Origin: Opitutia bacterium UBA3151
Lineage (GTDB): Bacteria > Verrucomicrobiota > Verrucomicrobiia > Opitutales > Seribacteraceae
NCBI GenBank assembly: GCA_002364975.1
Contig: DEYT01000065.1
Location: 1 to 19,900 of the forward strand
Reading direction: 5' to 3'
Length of the DNA: 19,900 nucleotides
Part shown: positions 1 through 10,000 of the stretch, piece after piece
Position numbering within the stretch: the first letter of the stretch is position 1
How the letters are laid out: every line of letters begins with the position of its first letter
Program-made: the position numbers and the translations under genes
Notes under the pieces: model-generated
What the model saw: only the letters and a program-made list of their open reading frames with translations
Database searches by the model: none
What the model was told of the DNA's origin: nothing

Positions 1-3000
1 GATCCAATTCGTGAAGAAATTGTCACGGCGTCCATTACCTTCATTGGTTCAGAGGGTAATTTAACATCTCCTGGACCAACAAGTTGCCGGATGATAAAGT
101 ACGAATCTCCCCTTGTTGATGATGGTATTATTCGACAGCTCGAAGTCGGTTTGCCAGATGACTTCTCGGTTTGCACCCTACCTATTTTGTTTAGCCCCAA
201 TCCTGAAATCCAAGATGGGAGTGATCTCCGAGATGCATTATCGGCTCTTTTTGAAAATGCTGACCGAATGATTGAGAAGGGTACTAATATCATAATTTTG
301 TCTGATAAGGGGCTAAATGCTGAATATGCTGCCATTCCCGCTTTGCTAGCTAGCTCCGGCTTGCATCACCATCTCATCAAAAAGGGTACCCGAACGAAGG
401 TTTCGATTGTACTAGAAACCGGTGAGCCCCGTGAAGTTCAACACTTCGCACTATTACTTGGTTACGGAGCGGACATGATCAACCCTTATTTAGCTCTTGA
501 ATCGGTTAGGCACATGATACACAGCGGCGATCTGGACATGGATCCAATTACTGCTTGCCAAAAGTTTCTTAAAGCAAACCTCAACGGAGTAATAAAGACT
601 ATGTCCAAAATGGGCATTTCCACAATCGCATCCTATAGGGGTGCACAGATTTTTGAAGCAATAGGATTGAATCAATCACTCATTGATCAGTATTTTTGTA
701 ACACTTCTTCACGAGTTGAGGGAGTTGGAATCGATACATTATCAACTGAAGCTTTTCAACGTCACCGATTTGCCTTTGCACCACGGCCTGACGAGCGTTC
801 ATCACCACTGGATCCAGGTGGCTTATACCAATGGCGTGCAAATGGTGAAAAACATCTTTTCAATCCCACTACTATTCATAAACTCCAGAAGTCTACCCGT
901 TTAGGAAGTTTTGAAGTATTCAAGGAATATTCCGATGGGGTGAATGATCAATCCAGAGATCTCTACACCCTTCGAGGTTTAATGGAATTTAAGTATGATG
1001 ATTCTAACTCCATTCCTCTGGAGGAAGTTGAAGATGCTTCTGAAATTGTGAAACGTTTTAAAACGGGGGCCATGTCCTACGGTTCCATATCTAAAGAAGC
1101 ACACGAAAGCCTTGCAATCGCAATGAATCGACTTGGCGGAAAATCCAATACTGGTGAGGGTGGTGAGGAACTAGATCGCTTTACGCCAGATTCAAATGGA
1201 GATTCTCGTAGGTCTGCCATCAAGCAAGTTGCGAGTGGTAGGTTCGGAGTCACCAGTTTCTATTTAGTAAACTCGGATGAAATACAGATCAAGATCGTGC
1301 AGGGAGCTAAGCCAGGTGAAGGGGGTGAACTACCTGGGCACAAAGTACTCCCACCTATTGCAAAAACCCGTGGGACTACCCCAGGTGTTGGTTTAATATC
1401 ACCTCCACCTCATCACGATATCTATTCGATCGAAGATCTCGCTGAACTCATTCATGACTTAAAAAATTCTAATGTTCATGCTCGGGTTAATGTGAAATTG
1501 GTTTCCGAAGTGGGTGTGGGAACGATTGCTGCTGGGGTTGCAAAAGCAAAAGCAGACGTAATTTTAGTATCTGGTTATGATGGTGGTACTGGAGCATCTC
1601 CTCGATCCTCAATCCAGCATGCTGGAGCACCTTGGGAGTTAGGTTTGGCAGAAACTAACCAAACTCTCCTTCTAAATGATTTACGTAGCCGAGTAGTGCT
1701 TGAAACAGATGGGCAGTTGAAAACTGGTCGTGATGTTGCCATAGCGTGTTTACTCGGTGCTGAAGAGTTCGGTTTTGCCACCGCTCCCCTCGTGACTCTG
1801 GGTTGTCTCATGATGCGAGTTTGTCATAAGAATACTTGCCCAGTTGGTATAGCAACTCAAGATCCAAGACTTCGCGAGAAATTTGCGGGAGGTGCAGATG
1901 CGGTGGTCAACTTCATGAATTTTGTTGCTGAAGAAATGCGTCATACTATGGCCAAATTAGGATTTAGAACGATCAACGAAATGGTTGGAAGAGTTGACAA
2001 ATTAGAACTCAGAACTGCAATCGATCATTGGAAAGCAAAAGGTTTGGATTATTCCAATATTCTTTACCAACCAGATGTTGGTCCTGATGTGGGAACTTTT
2101 TGCCAGATGAAACAGGATCACCTCCTTGATCAATCACTTGATGTTAAAAGTATTCTAGAAGGTGCAAAACCTGCGATAGACAAGAAAAAACCGGTAGTTT
2201 TGAACCTTCCAGTTGTTAACACCGATAGAGTTGTAGGTACAATTACAGGTGCTGAGATTTCTCGCGTTCATGGCAGACTCGGTTTACCAGAAGACACGGT
2301 TCGTATTAACCTTCATGGTTCTGCTGGTCAAAGTCTCGGAGCATTTTGTCCGCAAGGTATGACATTTTTCGTTGATGGTGATACCAATGATTATTGTGGC
2401 AAAGGTTTATCTGGTGCAAAGATCATAGTGCGTCCCCCTAAAGATTCTCCCTTTGTCGCTCATGAAAACATTATTACTGGAAATGTTTGTTTTTATGGTG
2501 CCACTTCTGGAAAAGCTTACATTGCAGGAGTTGCTGGTGAGCGTTTTTGTGTTCGTAATTCTGGGGTTCAGGCTGTAGTTGAAGGTCTGGGTGATCATGG
2601 GTGCGAATACATGACAGGTGGCCTTGTTTTGTGTCTTGGGAGGACCGGGCGGAACTTTGGAGCTGGAATGTCAGGCGGAGTTGCATATATCCTAGATGAA
2701 TTCGGTGATTTTGTCTCCAAAAAGCTTAATAAAGAGATGGTGAAAGTATATCCATTGGTTGAGTGTGACGATGAAGACATAAGCCATGTAAGAAGTTTGA
2801 TTACTGAGCACGAAGAATTAACTGGTTCCAAGAGAGCTGAAAATATTCTACTGAACTGGGATCTTTTTGTAAAAAAATTCATAAAAATTCTTCCACAAGA
2901 TTACGAAAGAGTCCTTTTGGCTCTGAAGAGAGCAGAGGAAAGAGGGCTACAAGGGGATGAAGCTGTTCAGGCAGCCTTTGAAGAAAATGTTGCTGCCGGT

Positions 3001-3006
3001 AATTAA
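1..3006 (+). CDS. gltB: Glutamate synthase large subunit, 3' two-thirds (5' end outside window)
   Basis: Ferredoxin/NADPH-type glutamate synthase (GOGAT) alpha chain, which turns glutamine plus 2-oxoglutarate into two glutamates in the cytoplasm. The frame is open from base 1. The first visible residues (DPIREE, then a GPEGNL-like segment) match the central region of the family, so the ATG at 91 is internal and about 500 N-terminal residues, including the glutaminase domain, lie upstream. Visible in order: the central domain; the FMN-binding synthase domain with GAMSYGSIS (around base 1066) and GYDGGTGASP (around 1573); the 3Fe-4S cluster motif C-x5-C-x4-C at 1804-1839 (CLMMRVCHKNTC); and the C-terminal GXGXG beta-helix domain (about 2230-2700). 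The gene ends in TAA 17 bp before gltD, with which it must form the holoenzyme. No frameshift is seen. Identification is very secure. Confidence 0.97.
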   Translation, partial: DPIREEIVTASITFIGSEGNLTSPGPTSCRMIKYESPLVDDGIIRQLEVGLPDDFSVCTLPILFSPNPEIQDGSDLRDALSALFENADRMIEKGTNIIILSDKGLNAEYAAIPALLASSGLHHHLIKKGTRTKVSIVLETGEPREVQHFALLLGYGADMINPYLALESVRHMIHSGDLDMDPITACQKFLKANLNGVIKTMSKMGISTIASYRGAQIFEAIGLNQSLIDQYFCNTSSRVEGVGIDTLSTEAFQRHRFAFAPRPDERSSPLDPGGLYQWRANGEKHLFNPTTIHKLQKSTRLGSFEVFKEYSDGVNDQSRDLYTLRGLMEFKYDDSNSIPLEEVEDASEIVKRFKTGAMSYGSISKEAHESLAIAMNRLGGKSNTGEGGEELDRFTPDSNGDSRRSAIKQVASGRFGVTSFYLVNSDEIQIKIVQGAKPGEGGELPGHKVLPPIAKTRGTTPGVGLISPPPHHDIYSIEDLAELIHDLKNSNVHARVNVKLVSEVGVGTIAAGVAKAKADVILVSGYDGGTGASPRSSIQHAGAPWELGLAETNQTLLLNDLRSRVVLETDGQLKTGRDVAIACLLGAEEFGFATAPLVTLGCLMMRVCHKNTCPVGIATQDPRLREKFAGGADAVVNFMNFVAEEMRHTMAKLGFRTINEMVGRVDKLELRTAIDHWKAKGLDYSNILYQPDVGPDVGTFCQMKQDHLLDQSLDVKSILEGAKPAIDKKKPVVLNLPVVNTDRVVGTITGAEISRVHGRLGLPEDTVRINLHGSAGQSLGAFCPQGMTFFVDGDTNDYCGKGLSGAKIIVRPPKDSPFVAHENIITGNVCFYGATSGKAYIAGVAGERFCVRNSGVQAVVEGLGDHGCEYMTGGLVLCLGRTGRNFGAGMSGGVAYILDEFGDFVSKKLNKEMVKVYPLVECDDEDISHVRSLITEHEELTGSKRAENILLNWDLFVKKFIKILPQDYERVLLALKRAEERGLQGDEAVQAAFEENVAAGN

Positions 3007-3023
3007 ATCATAAATTTTAAGCT

Positions 3024-4505
3024 ATGGGAAAACCAACAGGATTTTTAGAGCATCAAAGACGACCAATTCCAGACCGTCATCCGCTCGAGCGCATTAAAGA
3101 TTGGGGGGAGATTCACGAGGATTTCCAGGAATCAAAACTAAGAGAGCAAGGCTCACGGTGTATGGATTGTGGAACCCCTTATTGCCACACCGGCATGACC
3201 CTTAGCAATATGGCAAGTGGTTGTCCCATCAATAACTTGATTCCAGAATGGAATGATTTAGTTTACAGCGGAAAATGGAAGGACGCACTTGAGCGCTTAC
3301 ACAAGACTAATAACTTCCCAGAGTTTACTGGTAGGGTTTGTCCTGCTCCTTGCGAAGGTTCATGCGTTTTAGGAGTAATTGAACCTCCGGTTACAATTAA
3401 AAGCATTGAATGTGCGATAATCGACAAAGGATTTCAGGAAGGTTGGGTGACTCCCTCTCCCCCGCTCAAGAGATCCAATAAAAAGGTGGCTGTTGTCGGT
3501 TCGGGCCCTGCTGGTTTAGCAGCTGCAGATCAATTAAATAAAGCCGGGCACTCTGTTACTGTGTATGAACGTGCCGATCGCATAGGTGGACTTTTGATGT
3601 ATGGAATTCCCAATATGAAATTGGATAAGAAGTACATTCATAGAAGAGTCGACCTTCTTCAGGAAGAAGGGATCGAGTTTATCGTGTCTACTGAGATTGG
3701 TAAGGACTTACCTGCTAAGAAACTTGTTGAGGACTTTGATGCAGTAGTGCTCTGTTGTGGTGCGACTAAACCCCGTGATTTACCAGTTGAGGGCAGAGAG
3801 TTAAATGGGGTCCACTTTGCCATGGAATTTTTGACCATTAACACACAAGGACTCCTTGAGTTGAAAGATGTAACCAGTTTTGAGACTGCGGCAAAGAACA
3901 AGGATGTAGTGGTGATTGGTGGTGGAGATACTGGGACTGATTGCGTGGGAACATCCGTTCGCCATGGTTGTAATACAGTTACTCAGTTGGAGATAATGCC
4001 GAGACCCCCTGATGAAAGAGCTCCCGATAATCCTTGGCCTGAATGGCCTAAAGTTTACAAAATGGACTATGGGCAAGAAGAGGCAAAAGAAGTATTTGGT
4101 AGTGATCCCCGAAACTACCTAACAGCAACCAAAAAGTTTATTGGAGATGATGCAGGAAATTTACGTGCTATTCAAATTCATGATATTGAGTGGAAACAAG
4201 AAAATGGAAGATTCTCTCCCATTGAAGTTTCTGGTTCAGTCAGAGAAATTCCTGCTCAAGTCGCTTTTCTGGCAATGGGATTTCTTGGTCCAGAGGATTT
4301 AATCGCGGAAGAACTTGGTTTGGAGAGGGATACCCGTTCAAATGTGCAAGCTGAATATGGTAAATTTTCCACCAATATGCCTGGGGTCTTCGCTGCTGGT
4401 GATATGAGAAGGGGACAGTCCTTGGTTGTTTGGGCAATCAACGAAGGTCGAGCGGTTGCTCGTGAGTGTGATGAGTTTCTAATGGGTGAAACTTCCCTTC
4501 CTTAA
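3024..4505 (+). CDS. gltD: Glutamate synthase small subunit (NADPH, FAD, 4Fe-4S)
   Basis: Beta chain of glutamate synthase. It takes electrons from NADPH through FAD and 4Fe-4S clusters to the large subunit. The 493 residues are the usual length. The N-terminal cluster-binding part shows C46-x2-C49-x4-C54 with C67 (CMDCGTPYCHTG, GCPINNLIPEW) and C106-x3-C110-x3-C114. The FAD Rossmann motif VAVVGSGPAGLAA is at about 155-167 and the NADPH motif VVVIGGGDTGTDC at about 295-307. The C-terminal flavoprotein signature AAGDMRRGQSLVVWAI is close to the end. The start is the ATG 17 bp after gltB; no Shine-Dalgarno sequence precedes it. It is cotranscribed with gltB and followed 9 bp later by thrH. Nothing is truncated or unusual. 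Confidence 0.97.
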   Translation: MGKPTGFLEHQRRPIPDRHPLERIKDWGEIHEDFQESKLREQGSRCMDCGTPYCHTGMTLSNMASGCPINNLIPEWNDLVYSGKWKDALERLHKTNNFPEFTGRVCPAPCEGSCVLGVIEPPVTIKSIECAIIDKGFQEGWVTPSPPLKRSNKKVAVVGSGPAGLAAADQLNKAGHSVTVYERADRIGGLLMYGIPNMKLDKKYIHRRVDLLQEEGIEFIVSTEIGKDLPAKKLVEDFDAVVLCCGATKPRDLPVEGRELNGVHFAMEFLTINTQGLLELKDVTSFETAAKNKDVVVIGGGDTGTDCVGTSVRHGCNTVTQLEIMPRPPDERAPDNPWPEWPKVYKMDYGQEEAKEVFGSDPRNYLTATKKFIGDDAGNLRAIQIHDIEWKQENGRFSPIEVSGSVREIPAQVAFLAMGFLGPEDLIAEELGLERDTRSNVQAEYGKFSTNMPGVFAAGDMRRGQSLVVWAINEGRAVARECDEFLMGETSLP

Positions 4506-4514
4506 ATTCTCCAC

Positions 4515-5114
4515 ATGCGTGTTGTCTGTTTGGATCTCGAAGGAGTTCTCGTTCCCGAGATTTGGATTGCTTTTGCTGAAAAAACTGGAGTAAGCGAGTT
4601 GACTCGAACTACACGGGACGAACCCAATTATGAAGTCTTAATGCGCTACCGCATTGATATACTTAACAATTACGGCTTTACCCTTAGCCAAATACAAGAT
4701 GTAATCGAGTCTCTGGATCCTTTGCCTGGAGCCATAGAATTTCTAGACCAATTACTTCCGGATCATGAACTAATCATTCTTTCTGATACTTTCCTTGAAT
4801 TTGCTGGACCATTGATGCGAAAGCTGAAATTTCCTACATTATTTTGTCATGAGTTGAAAACGGTTGATGATGTTATTGTGGACATTCAATTGAGACTTCC
4901 AGATCACAAACGCAAAAGCGTGCAATATCTCCAGAAATTAAATTTCGAAGTAGTTGCGTCAGGAGATAGTTATAATGATTTAGGTATGTTAAAGACTGCG
5001 GATTACTGTGCTCTATTTAATCCACCCACTCCTTTGACCCTTGAATATCCAGATATGAAGGTGGTAAATGACTATTCCAAACTCTTGAACTTCATTAATA
5101 ATCCAGTCTCATGA
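4515..5114 (+). CDS. thrH: Phosphoserine phosphatase / phosphoserine:homoserine phosphotransferase ThrH
   Basis: HAD-superfamily enzyme of the ThrH type. The characterised Pseudomonas homologue hydrolyses phosphoserine to serine and can transfer the phosphate to homoserine, feeding threonine synthesis. It has 199 residues, close to the family's usual 200-205. HAD motif I reads CLDLEGVLVPEIW, with D7 and E9: the DxE form typical of ThrH and SerB rather than the usual DxD. Motif II is ILSDT (S90), a motif III lysine lies at about 132-134, and motif IV is GDSYND (150-155). The near-identity to the ThrH N-terminal signature supports this over classical SerB. It starts 9 bp after gltD, and its TGA overlaps the next ATG in ATGA, so it is translationally coupled. 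Placement beside gltBD suggests coordination of glutamate supply with serine/threonine synthesis (inference). Confidence 0.9.
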   Translation: MRVVCLDLEGVLVPEIWIAFAEKTGVSELTRTTRDEPNYEVLMRYRIDILNNYGFTLSQIQDVIESLDPLPGAIEFLDQLLPDHELIILSDTFLEFAGPLMRKLKFPTLFCHELKTVDDVIVDIQLRLPDHKRKSVQYLQKLNFEVVASGDSYNDLGMLKTADYCALFNPPTPLTLEYPDMKVVNDYSKLLNFINNPVS

Positions 5115-5650
5115 TTGCTATCATTTCAGGCACAAACCGTGAAGGTAGTTTATCTTCCGTATTTTCTCATGCCATAGAAAATATTTATCAAAAAATGGGG
5201 GTTGAATGTAAAGTACTTGAGCTCTCTTTGCTTCCTGTGGAAACCTTTTCACCTTCAGCGTATTCTAGTAAACCCGATAAAGTTTTAGAATTCACCGAAG
5301 TCATACTTAGTGCTACGGGGTTGGTTATAGTTGTTCCGGAATACAACGGTAGCATGCCAGGTGCGTTGAAACTGTTTATTGATTTATTGCCGTATCCTGA
5401 CAGTTTTGAAAATCGTCCGGTTTGCTATGTTGGTATTGCTTCTGGACAGTTTGGAGCATTAAGACCTGTTGAACATTTGCAGCAAGTATTTGGTTACCGA
5501 AATGCATATAATTTTCCTAGACGCGTGTTTGTTCCTTCGGTGCACGAAGTTGCTTCACAAGAAAACGGGCTGATGGATTCAGAACTTGAAGCTAGACTCT
5601 CCGGACAGGCAAATCAATTCCTTAAATACTGTAGGTCGTTGGATAAATAA
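5111..5650 (+). CDS. NADPH-dependent FMN reductase-like flavodoxin-fold protein
   Basis: Small cytoplasmic flavoprotein of the NADPH-dependent FMN reductase / chromate and quinone reductase family (179 residues, usual size). The N-terminal ISGTNREGS (5-13) is the FMN-phosphate-binding loop (GSxRxxS type). PEYNGSMPGALK (76-87) is the family's strongest signature and contacts the isoalloxazine ring. A glycine-rich ASGQFGALRPVEHL segment (110-123) also fits. The start ATG lies inside the stop region of thrH (ATGA overlap of 4 bp), making this the last gene of the gltB-gltD-thrH operon. It ends 10 bp from the convergent DUF1501 gene. The physiological acceptor (FMN, quinone or other) cannot be told from sequence. 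Confidence 0.85.
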   Translation: MIAIISGTNREGSLSSVFSHAIENIYQKMGVECKVLELSLLPVETFSPSAYSSKPDKVLEFTEVILSATGLVIVVPEYNGSMPGALKLFIDLLPYPDSFENRPVCYVGIASGQFGALRPVEHLQQVFGYRNAYNFPRRVFVPSVHEVASQENGLMDSELEARLSGQANQFLKYCRSLDK

Positions 5651-5660
5651 AACTAAGTCT

Positions 5661-7061
5661 TCAAGCTAGAATTGGACTCAGGATTCGTCCATGTACATCC
5701 GTGAGTCTCAGGTCTCGGCCTCCGTGCCTGTATGTAAGATTTTCATGGTTTAATCCAAGTAAATGGAGCACTGTTGCCCAAAGATCATAAAAATCACATT
5801 TATTTTCATTTACATGATATCCGAATTCATCCGTTGATCCATAAACAGTCCCACCTTTAATACCTCCTCCAGCCATCCAAATAGAGAATCCATAAGGGTT
5901 ATGATCTCTTCCATCAGATCCTTGTGAGAATGGAGTACGTCCGAATTCACCTGCCCATATAACTAAAGTTTCTTCCAGCAATCCTCGGACTTTTAAATCC
6001 TGAAGTAGGCCAGCTATTGGTTGATCCACTTGGTGAGCCATGGCCGAATGTCCTTTTTCTAAAACACCATGCTGGTCCCAGGGGTTCGCTGCTCCTCCTG
6101 CACCAAGTTTTTCAGTCAAACAGCTTAATTCAACAAACCGAACCCCCCTTTCTACTAACCTTCTTGCGAGTAGGCACTGTTTTGCATAACTTGCTTTTTG
6201 AATATCTGAAGAATCTAAGCCATAAAGCTTTTTGGTAGCATCTGTTTCTCCTTGGATCTCACACAACTCGGGAACTGCAGCCTGCATTTTATATGCAACT
6301 TCATGATTTTGAATGGCCGCCTCAACTTGTTGATTATAACCAACCTCTTGTAAAAAACGTTGGTCGAATGATTTGTGAAAATCTAATCTTTTACGCTGTG
6401 AGAGAATTGATTCTCTTGGGGATATATTAATAATTGGTTCATTTTTATCGACTTGGAGGATTGATCCTTGGTTATTTGCGGGTAGATAACCGCTTCCATA
6501 TAATCCAACTCCTCCATGGGGCGGAACCGATCCCCCACTATGTAAGACAACAAAGCCTGGCAAATTTTGATTGAGGTTACCCAGCCCATAATTTATCCAA
6601 GCACCAGCCGTAGGGTGTCCCATGAATGGAAAACCAGTATGGATTGCATAATTTCCCTGAGCATGTTCGTTTACCTTGCTAGTCATTGATCGAATTACGG
6701 CAATTTCATCGATCATTTCTGCGGTTCGAGGAAATATTGAGCTAACCGGAATACCGCTTTGACCATACCTTTTAAATTTGAAAGGTGATGGGAAAACATT
6801 TCCGTTATTATTGAATTGAGTACGCTCAACTTTAACGGGCATGGGTTGGCCCCCAAACTTTTGTAGGGTTGGTTTTGGATCAAATGTGTCGATGTGCGAA
6901 ACTCCACCTGACATGTAGCAGAAAATTACGCTTTTAGCCTTGGGCGTGAAGTGCGGTTTTGCAGCAAGTTGATTTTGCCCGAGTAGGCCCTGAAGGGCAA
7001 GCATGCCAAAGCCACTTGAGCAAGTGGTTAGCATTTTACGGCGACTTAGAAGGCTATGCAT
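5661..7061 (-). CDS. DUF1501 family exported protein (Tat signal; alkaline-phosphatase-like fold)
   Basis: DUF1501 protein of 466 residues, a family greatly expanded in Planctomycetota and Verrucomicrobiota and distantly related to sulfatases and alkaline phosphatases. The N-terminus MHSLLSRRKML followed by a hydrophobic stretch is a twin-arginine signal, so it should be exported folded. Family motifs are GGVSHIDTFDPKP (about 52-64; H56, D58 and D61 are likely metal-site residues), NPWDQHG (326-332), GEFGRTPF (371-378), GRDHNP (384-389) and the C-terminal YRHGGRDLRLTDVHG (444-458). Its ATG is 7 bp after the stop of the large DUF1549/DUF1553 gene, the classic two-gene arrangement of these families, which probably act together at the cell surface. 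The biochemical role is not established. It converges with the FMN-reductase gene at a 10-bp gap and has no Shine-Dalgarno sequence. Confidence 0.9.
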   Translation of the reverse strand: MHSLLSRRKMLTTCSSGFGMLALQGLLGQNQLAAKPHFTPKAKSVIFCYMSGGVSHIDTFDPKPTLQKFGGQPMPVKVERTQFNNNGNVFPSPFKFKRYGQSGIPVSSIFPRTAEMIDEIAVIRSMTSKVNEHAQGNYAIHTGFPFMGHPTAGAWINYGLGNLNQNLPGFVVLHSGGSVPPHGGVGLYGSGYLPANNQGSILQVDKNEPIINISPRESILSQRKRLDFHKSFDQRFLQEVGYNQQVEAAIQNHEVAYKMQAAVPELCEIQGETDATKKLYGLDSSDIQKASYAKQCLLARRLVERGVRFVELSCLTEKLGAGGAANPWDQHGVLEKGHSAMAHQVDQPIAGLLQDLKVRGLLEETLVIWAGEFGRTPFSQGSDGRDHNPYGFSIWMAGGGIKGGTVYGSTDEFGYHVNENKCDFYDLWATVLHLLGLNHENLTYRHGGRDLRLTDVHGRILSPILA

Positions 7062-7068
7062 TAGTAGT

Positions 7069-10000
7069 TTATTTTAAATAAATGAATTCTTTCATATTAA
7101 AAAGTGCGAGTGCTAAATTTTGAAAGTTTGGTTTATCTGGAAATACGTTAGCCTCAAGCTCTCCGAGCCTTTTTTCTGTAGATTTTATTTGCATGGTTAG
7201 TTTTGTATACAGATTTCTTTGATCATCAGGCAGAGAGTTCACTACTTCCTCCAAACTTACATATGAATCTGGATGAAAGATTACATTGATTTCACTTTGA
7301 GAAAGGGCTCGGTCATAAACCGAAGCTTTACTGATACTTCCTTCTAACATGCGTTGCGGACTTGCTGGAAGATGCCTCAAGCCAAAAGTAAGTAAAGATT
7401 TATTTTTCTGATACTTGTAAAGATTTACAGAGTATGGTTTTCCATATCTTTGCCCATTCCGATATCCAGTAATTTTTCCATTTTTTGAATAGGTAATGGC
7501 AAAATGAATTAGCTGCCTATCTGCAAGATTTTCTAGGGGTGCGAAGGCAAAAGGCTCAGTCCTAGAAAAACCATTACTACCTGACAACCATTTTCTAGGG
7601 TTTTTTTCGGCAAAGACAATCGAGTCAAAAATACTACCACTTGAGTTTTGAAGTGTAATTACTCCCCCAGCTTGTTGACTGAGATTATCTAGTTGTACCC
7701 AAGCAGAAAGTGTTTTTTCAGTGATTTCTATCGGTAGATTATCGGTTACTGCATAGCCTCCCTTGCGAAGAATTAATCTCCCATTTTCGATTTTAGCACC
7801 ATTTTTGAGTTTGGCTTGTAGACCTATTATTTGATCTTTTAATCCACTTGCAAAATTCCATTGAAGAACCGGATCAATAAGATACTTCTTTTTTGTGCCA
7901 TCCAAAGATTTTTTGTTTTTGATTAAATTCTCACGAACAGGTTCAATAAGTTCAGAAATTTCTTGGCTCAGTTTAAGTTTCTTCCCTCGCAATCCAAGTA
8001 ATATATTTTTTTCTTTCCCGCTTTCCTGATCCGAAAGTATTAAATAATCCATTGATTGTTTGATCTCCTCTTGAGTCGGATTTCGACCTAGGGAGTGTCT
8101 AAACATCATAGTTATTCTGTCTTTCAGGTCCCCATTCCTGTGTAAGTTTGCAAATTCTCTTGCTGCTCTGATCACCATAGGGTCATTCATAAGCGTAAGT
8201 GATTGAGCAGGAACATTTGTAACATCACGCTTACCTTTGGTTGAAGCGGGTACAGGGGCATCAAAAACGGAGAGGAACGGATCGAGATTATTACGTTTGA
8301 TTAGTCTGTAGACTGACCTTCTAACACTATTAGACGGCTCGGACTCACCTTCAGCAACCCTATCTAATTTAATTCTGCCCGAAACTAGAAGCATGGAATC
8401 ATGAATTGCTTCAGCCTCCAGCCTACGAAGATTCGCATGAGAAAGTAGTAAGTTTTTTGGATCGCTCTGTTGTGCTTCAGCTGAAGGTTTTGAGGATGCT
8501 CGGAAAGCTTTAGTTGTAACAAGAAACTTGACCATGCTTTTAATAGACCATCCATCTTTCCGAAATTTGGTGGCTAGGAAATCTAAGAGTTCTGGATGTG
8601 AGGGCTTTTCCCCCAATCTTCCAAAGTTGTCAGGAGTTCGGACAATTCCGTTGCCAAATAAATGGTGCCAAATCCGATTTACGATTACTCTGGATGTGAA
8701 CGGGTTGTCTTTCCGCAACAGATCGTTTGCGAACTCCAGTCTGCCAATGGAATCTTTAGGGTAGGGGGTAGGGTCAATTGCTTCTAAAAATCTCCTCGGA
8801 ACTTTATGTGCGGGCTTCTTGTGGTCTCCTCTATCGAATAAAGCTTGCTCAAAAGGTTCTCCGTCTAACAATCCTGGGGCTAGTCGTGGTGCTTTGATCA
8901 AGGATTCAATTTCACGATATTTCAAAACGAGATTTTTACAGGTTGGCATTTCTTTTTGGGAATTGGGTAGTATGCCTTCCTTTATCAATGAATTAATAAT
9001 TCTGGATTGGGCATCTGTTATGGAATTATCCTCCCAAGCTTTGATTGCATCCTTAATAACTTGGACATAGAGAACGGTTAAATCCCTTGAGTTTGTAACC
9101 GATAAAAAAGTAGAAAATAATGGAGAAAGAATTTCTGAGATTTCATCTTTTGGGGCAGGTTCGTCGTGAGTGGCGTGAAAAGCCTCAGTTATACCAAACC
9201 ATGAGCGTTCAGCATTTCCTGCTTCTACTGGATGGTCACCATTAGTGGTTAATTCGAGGTATCCAGTTTCCCCGTCCCAGTAGTCCGTCTTAAAACGGAT
9301 CCATTTCTCTAGCTTTGGTTCGGGGGAGGATTTTGGGTATACGGTTCCTTTCCTGGGATAATTCCATACGGAGTATCGAACGGATGCCCCCTTGTCTCCA
9401 ATAACTCGAAGCCAAAGGTTGCCTTTTTCAAATTTAAACCGTGGAGAAGAAAGCGTTCCATTGTGTTTCGTGCTTAACAGATGAGTGTACGCACCAGCAG
9501 GCATGATATTATGGATAATTTCTTCGCCCTTAAAATTTAATGAGAATTGTCCCGCTTTTGATGAATGCCTGCTCAATCCAATACCGCTTTTTTTCCATTT
9601 TTTATAAGCCTCTTGCTCGCCTAGATTCCAATAATTTTTATTGAAATTCTTACGACGAGATTCAAGGCGAGCTTCACTTTCTTTTACCTGCTTATTCAAT
9701 TTGACCCACTCCTTGGAAAATTCCTGATCTTTAAGCGAATAAAGTTTTTTCCATGGCATTAGAAAGTCGAGAGTTTGATCGGAAGGTGTTTTTTTAGTAT
9801 TATTTTTCAACTCGTTTTCGATATCTATTCTCATCCAAGATCGTACAAATTCATTCTTAATTTGCAGCTTTAGAGAGCTGAGCTCAGAGTTAAATTCATT
9901 TATGATAGAAGGATCATCGATGACTTTCTGTGCAGGTCGCCCATTAGAAAGAATACCAAATAAAGCATAATAATCGTCCTGACTGATAGCATCGAACTTA

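Noticed and set aside
91..93. ATG at 91 as the start of gltB
   Set aside because: The frame is open upstream to base 1 and encodes conserved GltB sequence (DPIREE), so the real start lies outside the window.
2595..2882. Antisense frame of 95 codons inside gltB
   Set aside because: It lies wholly opposite a conserved domain and has shadow-frame composition, with no start signal.
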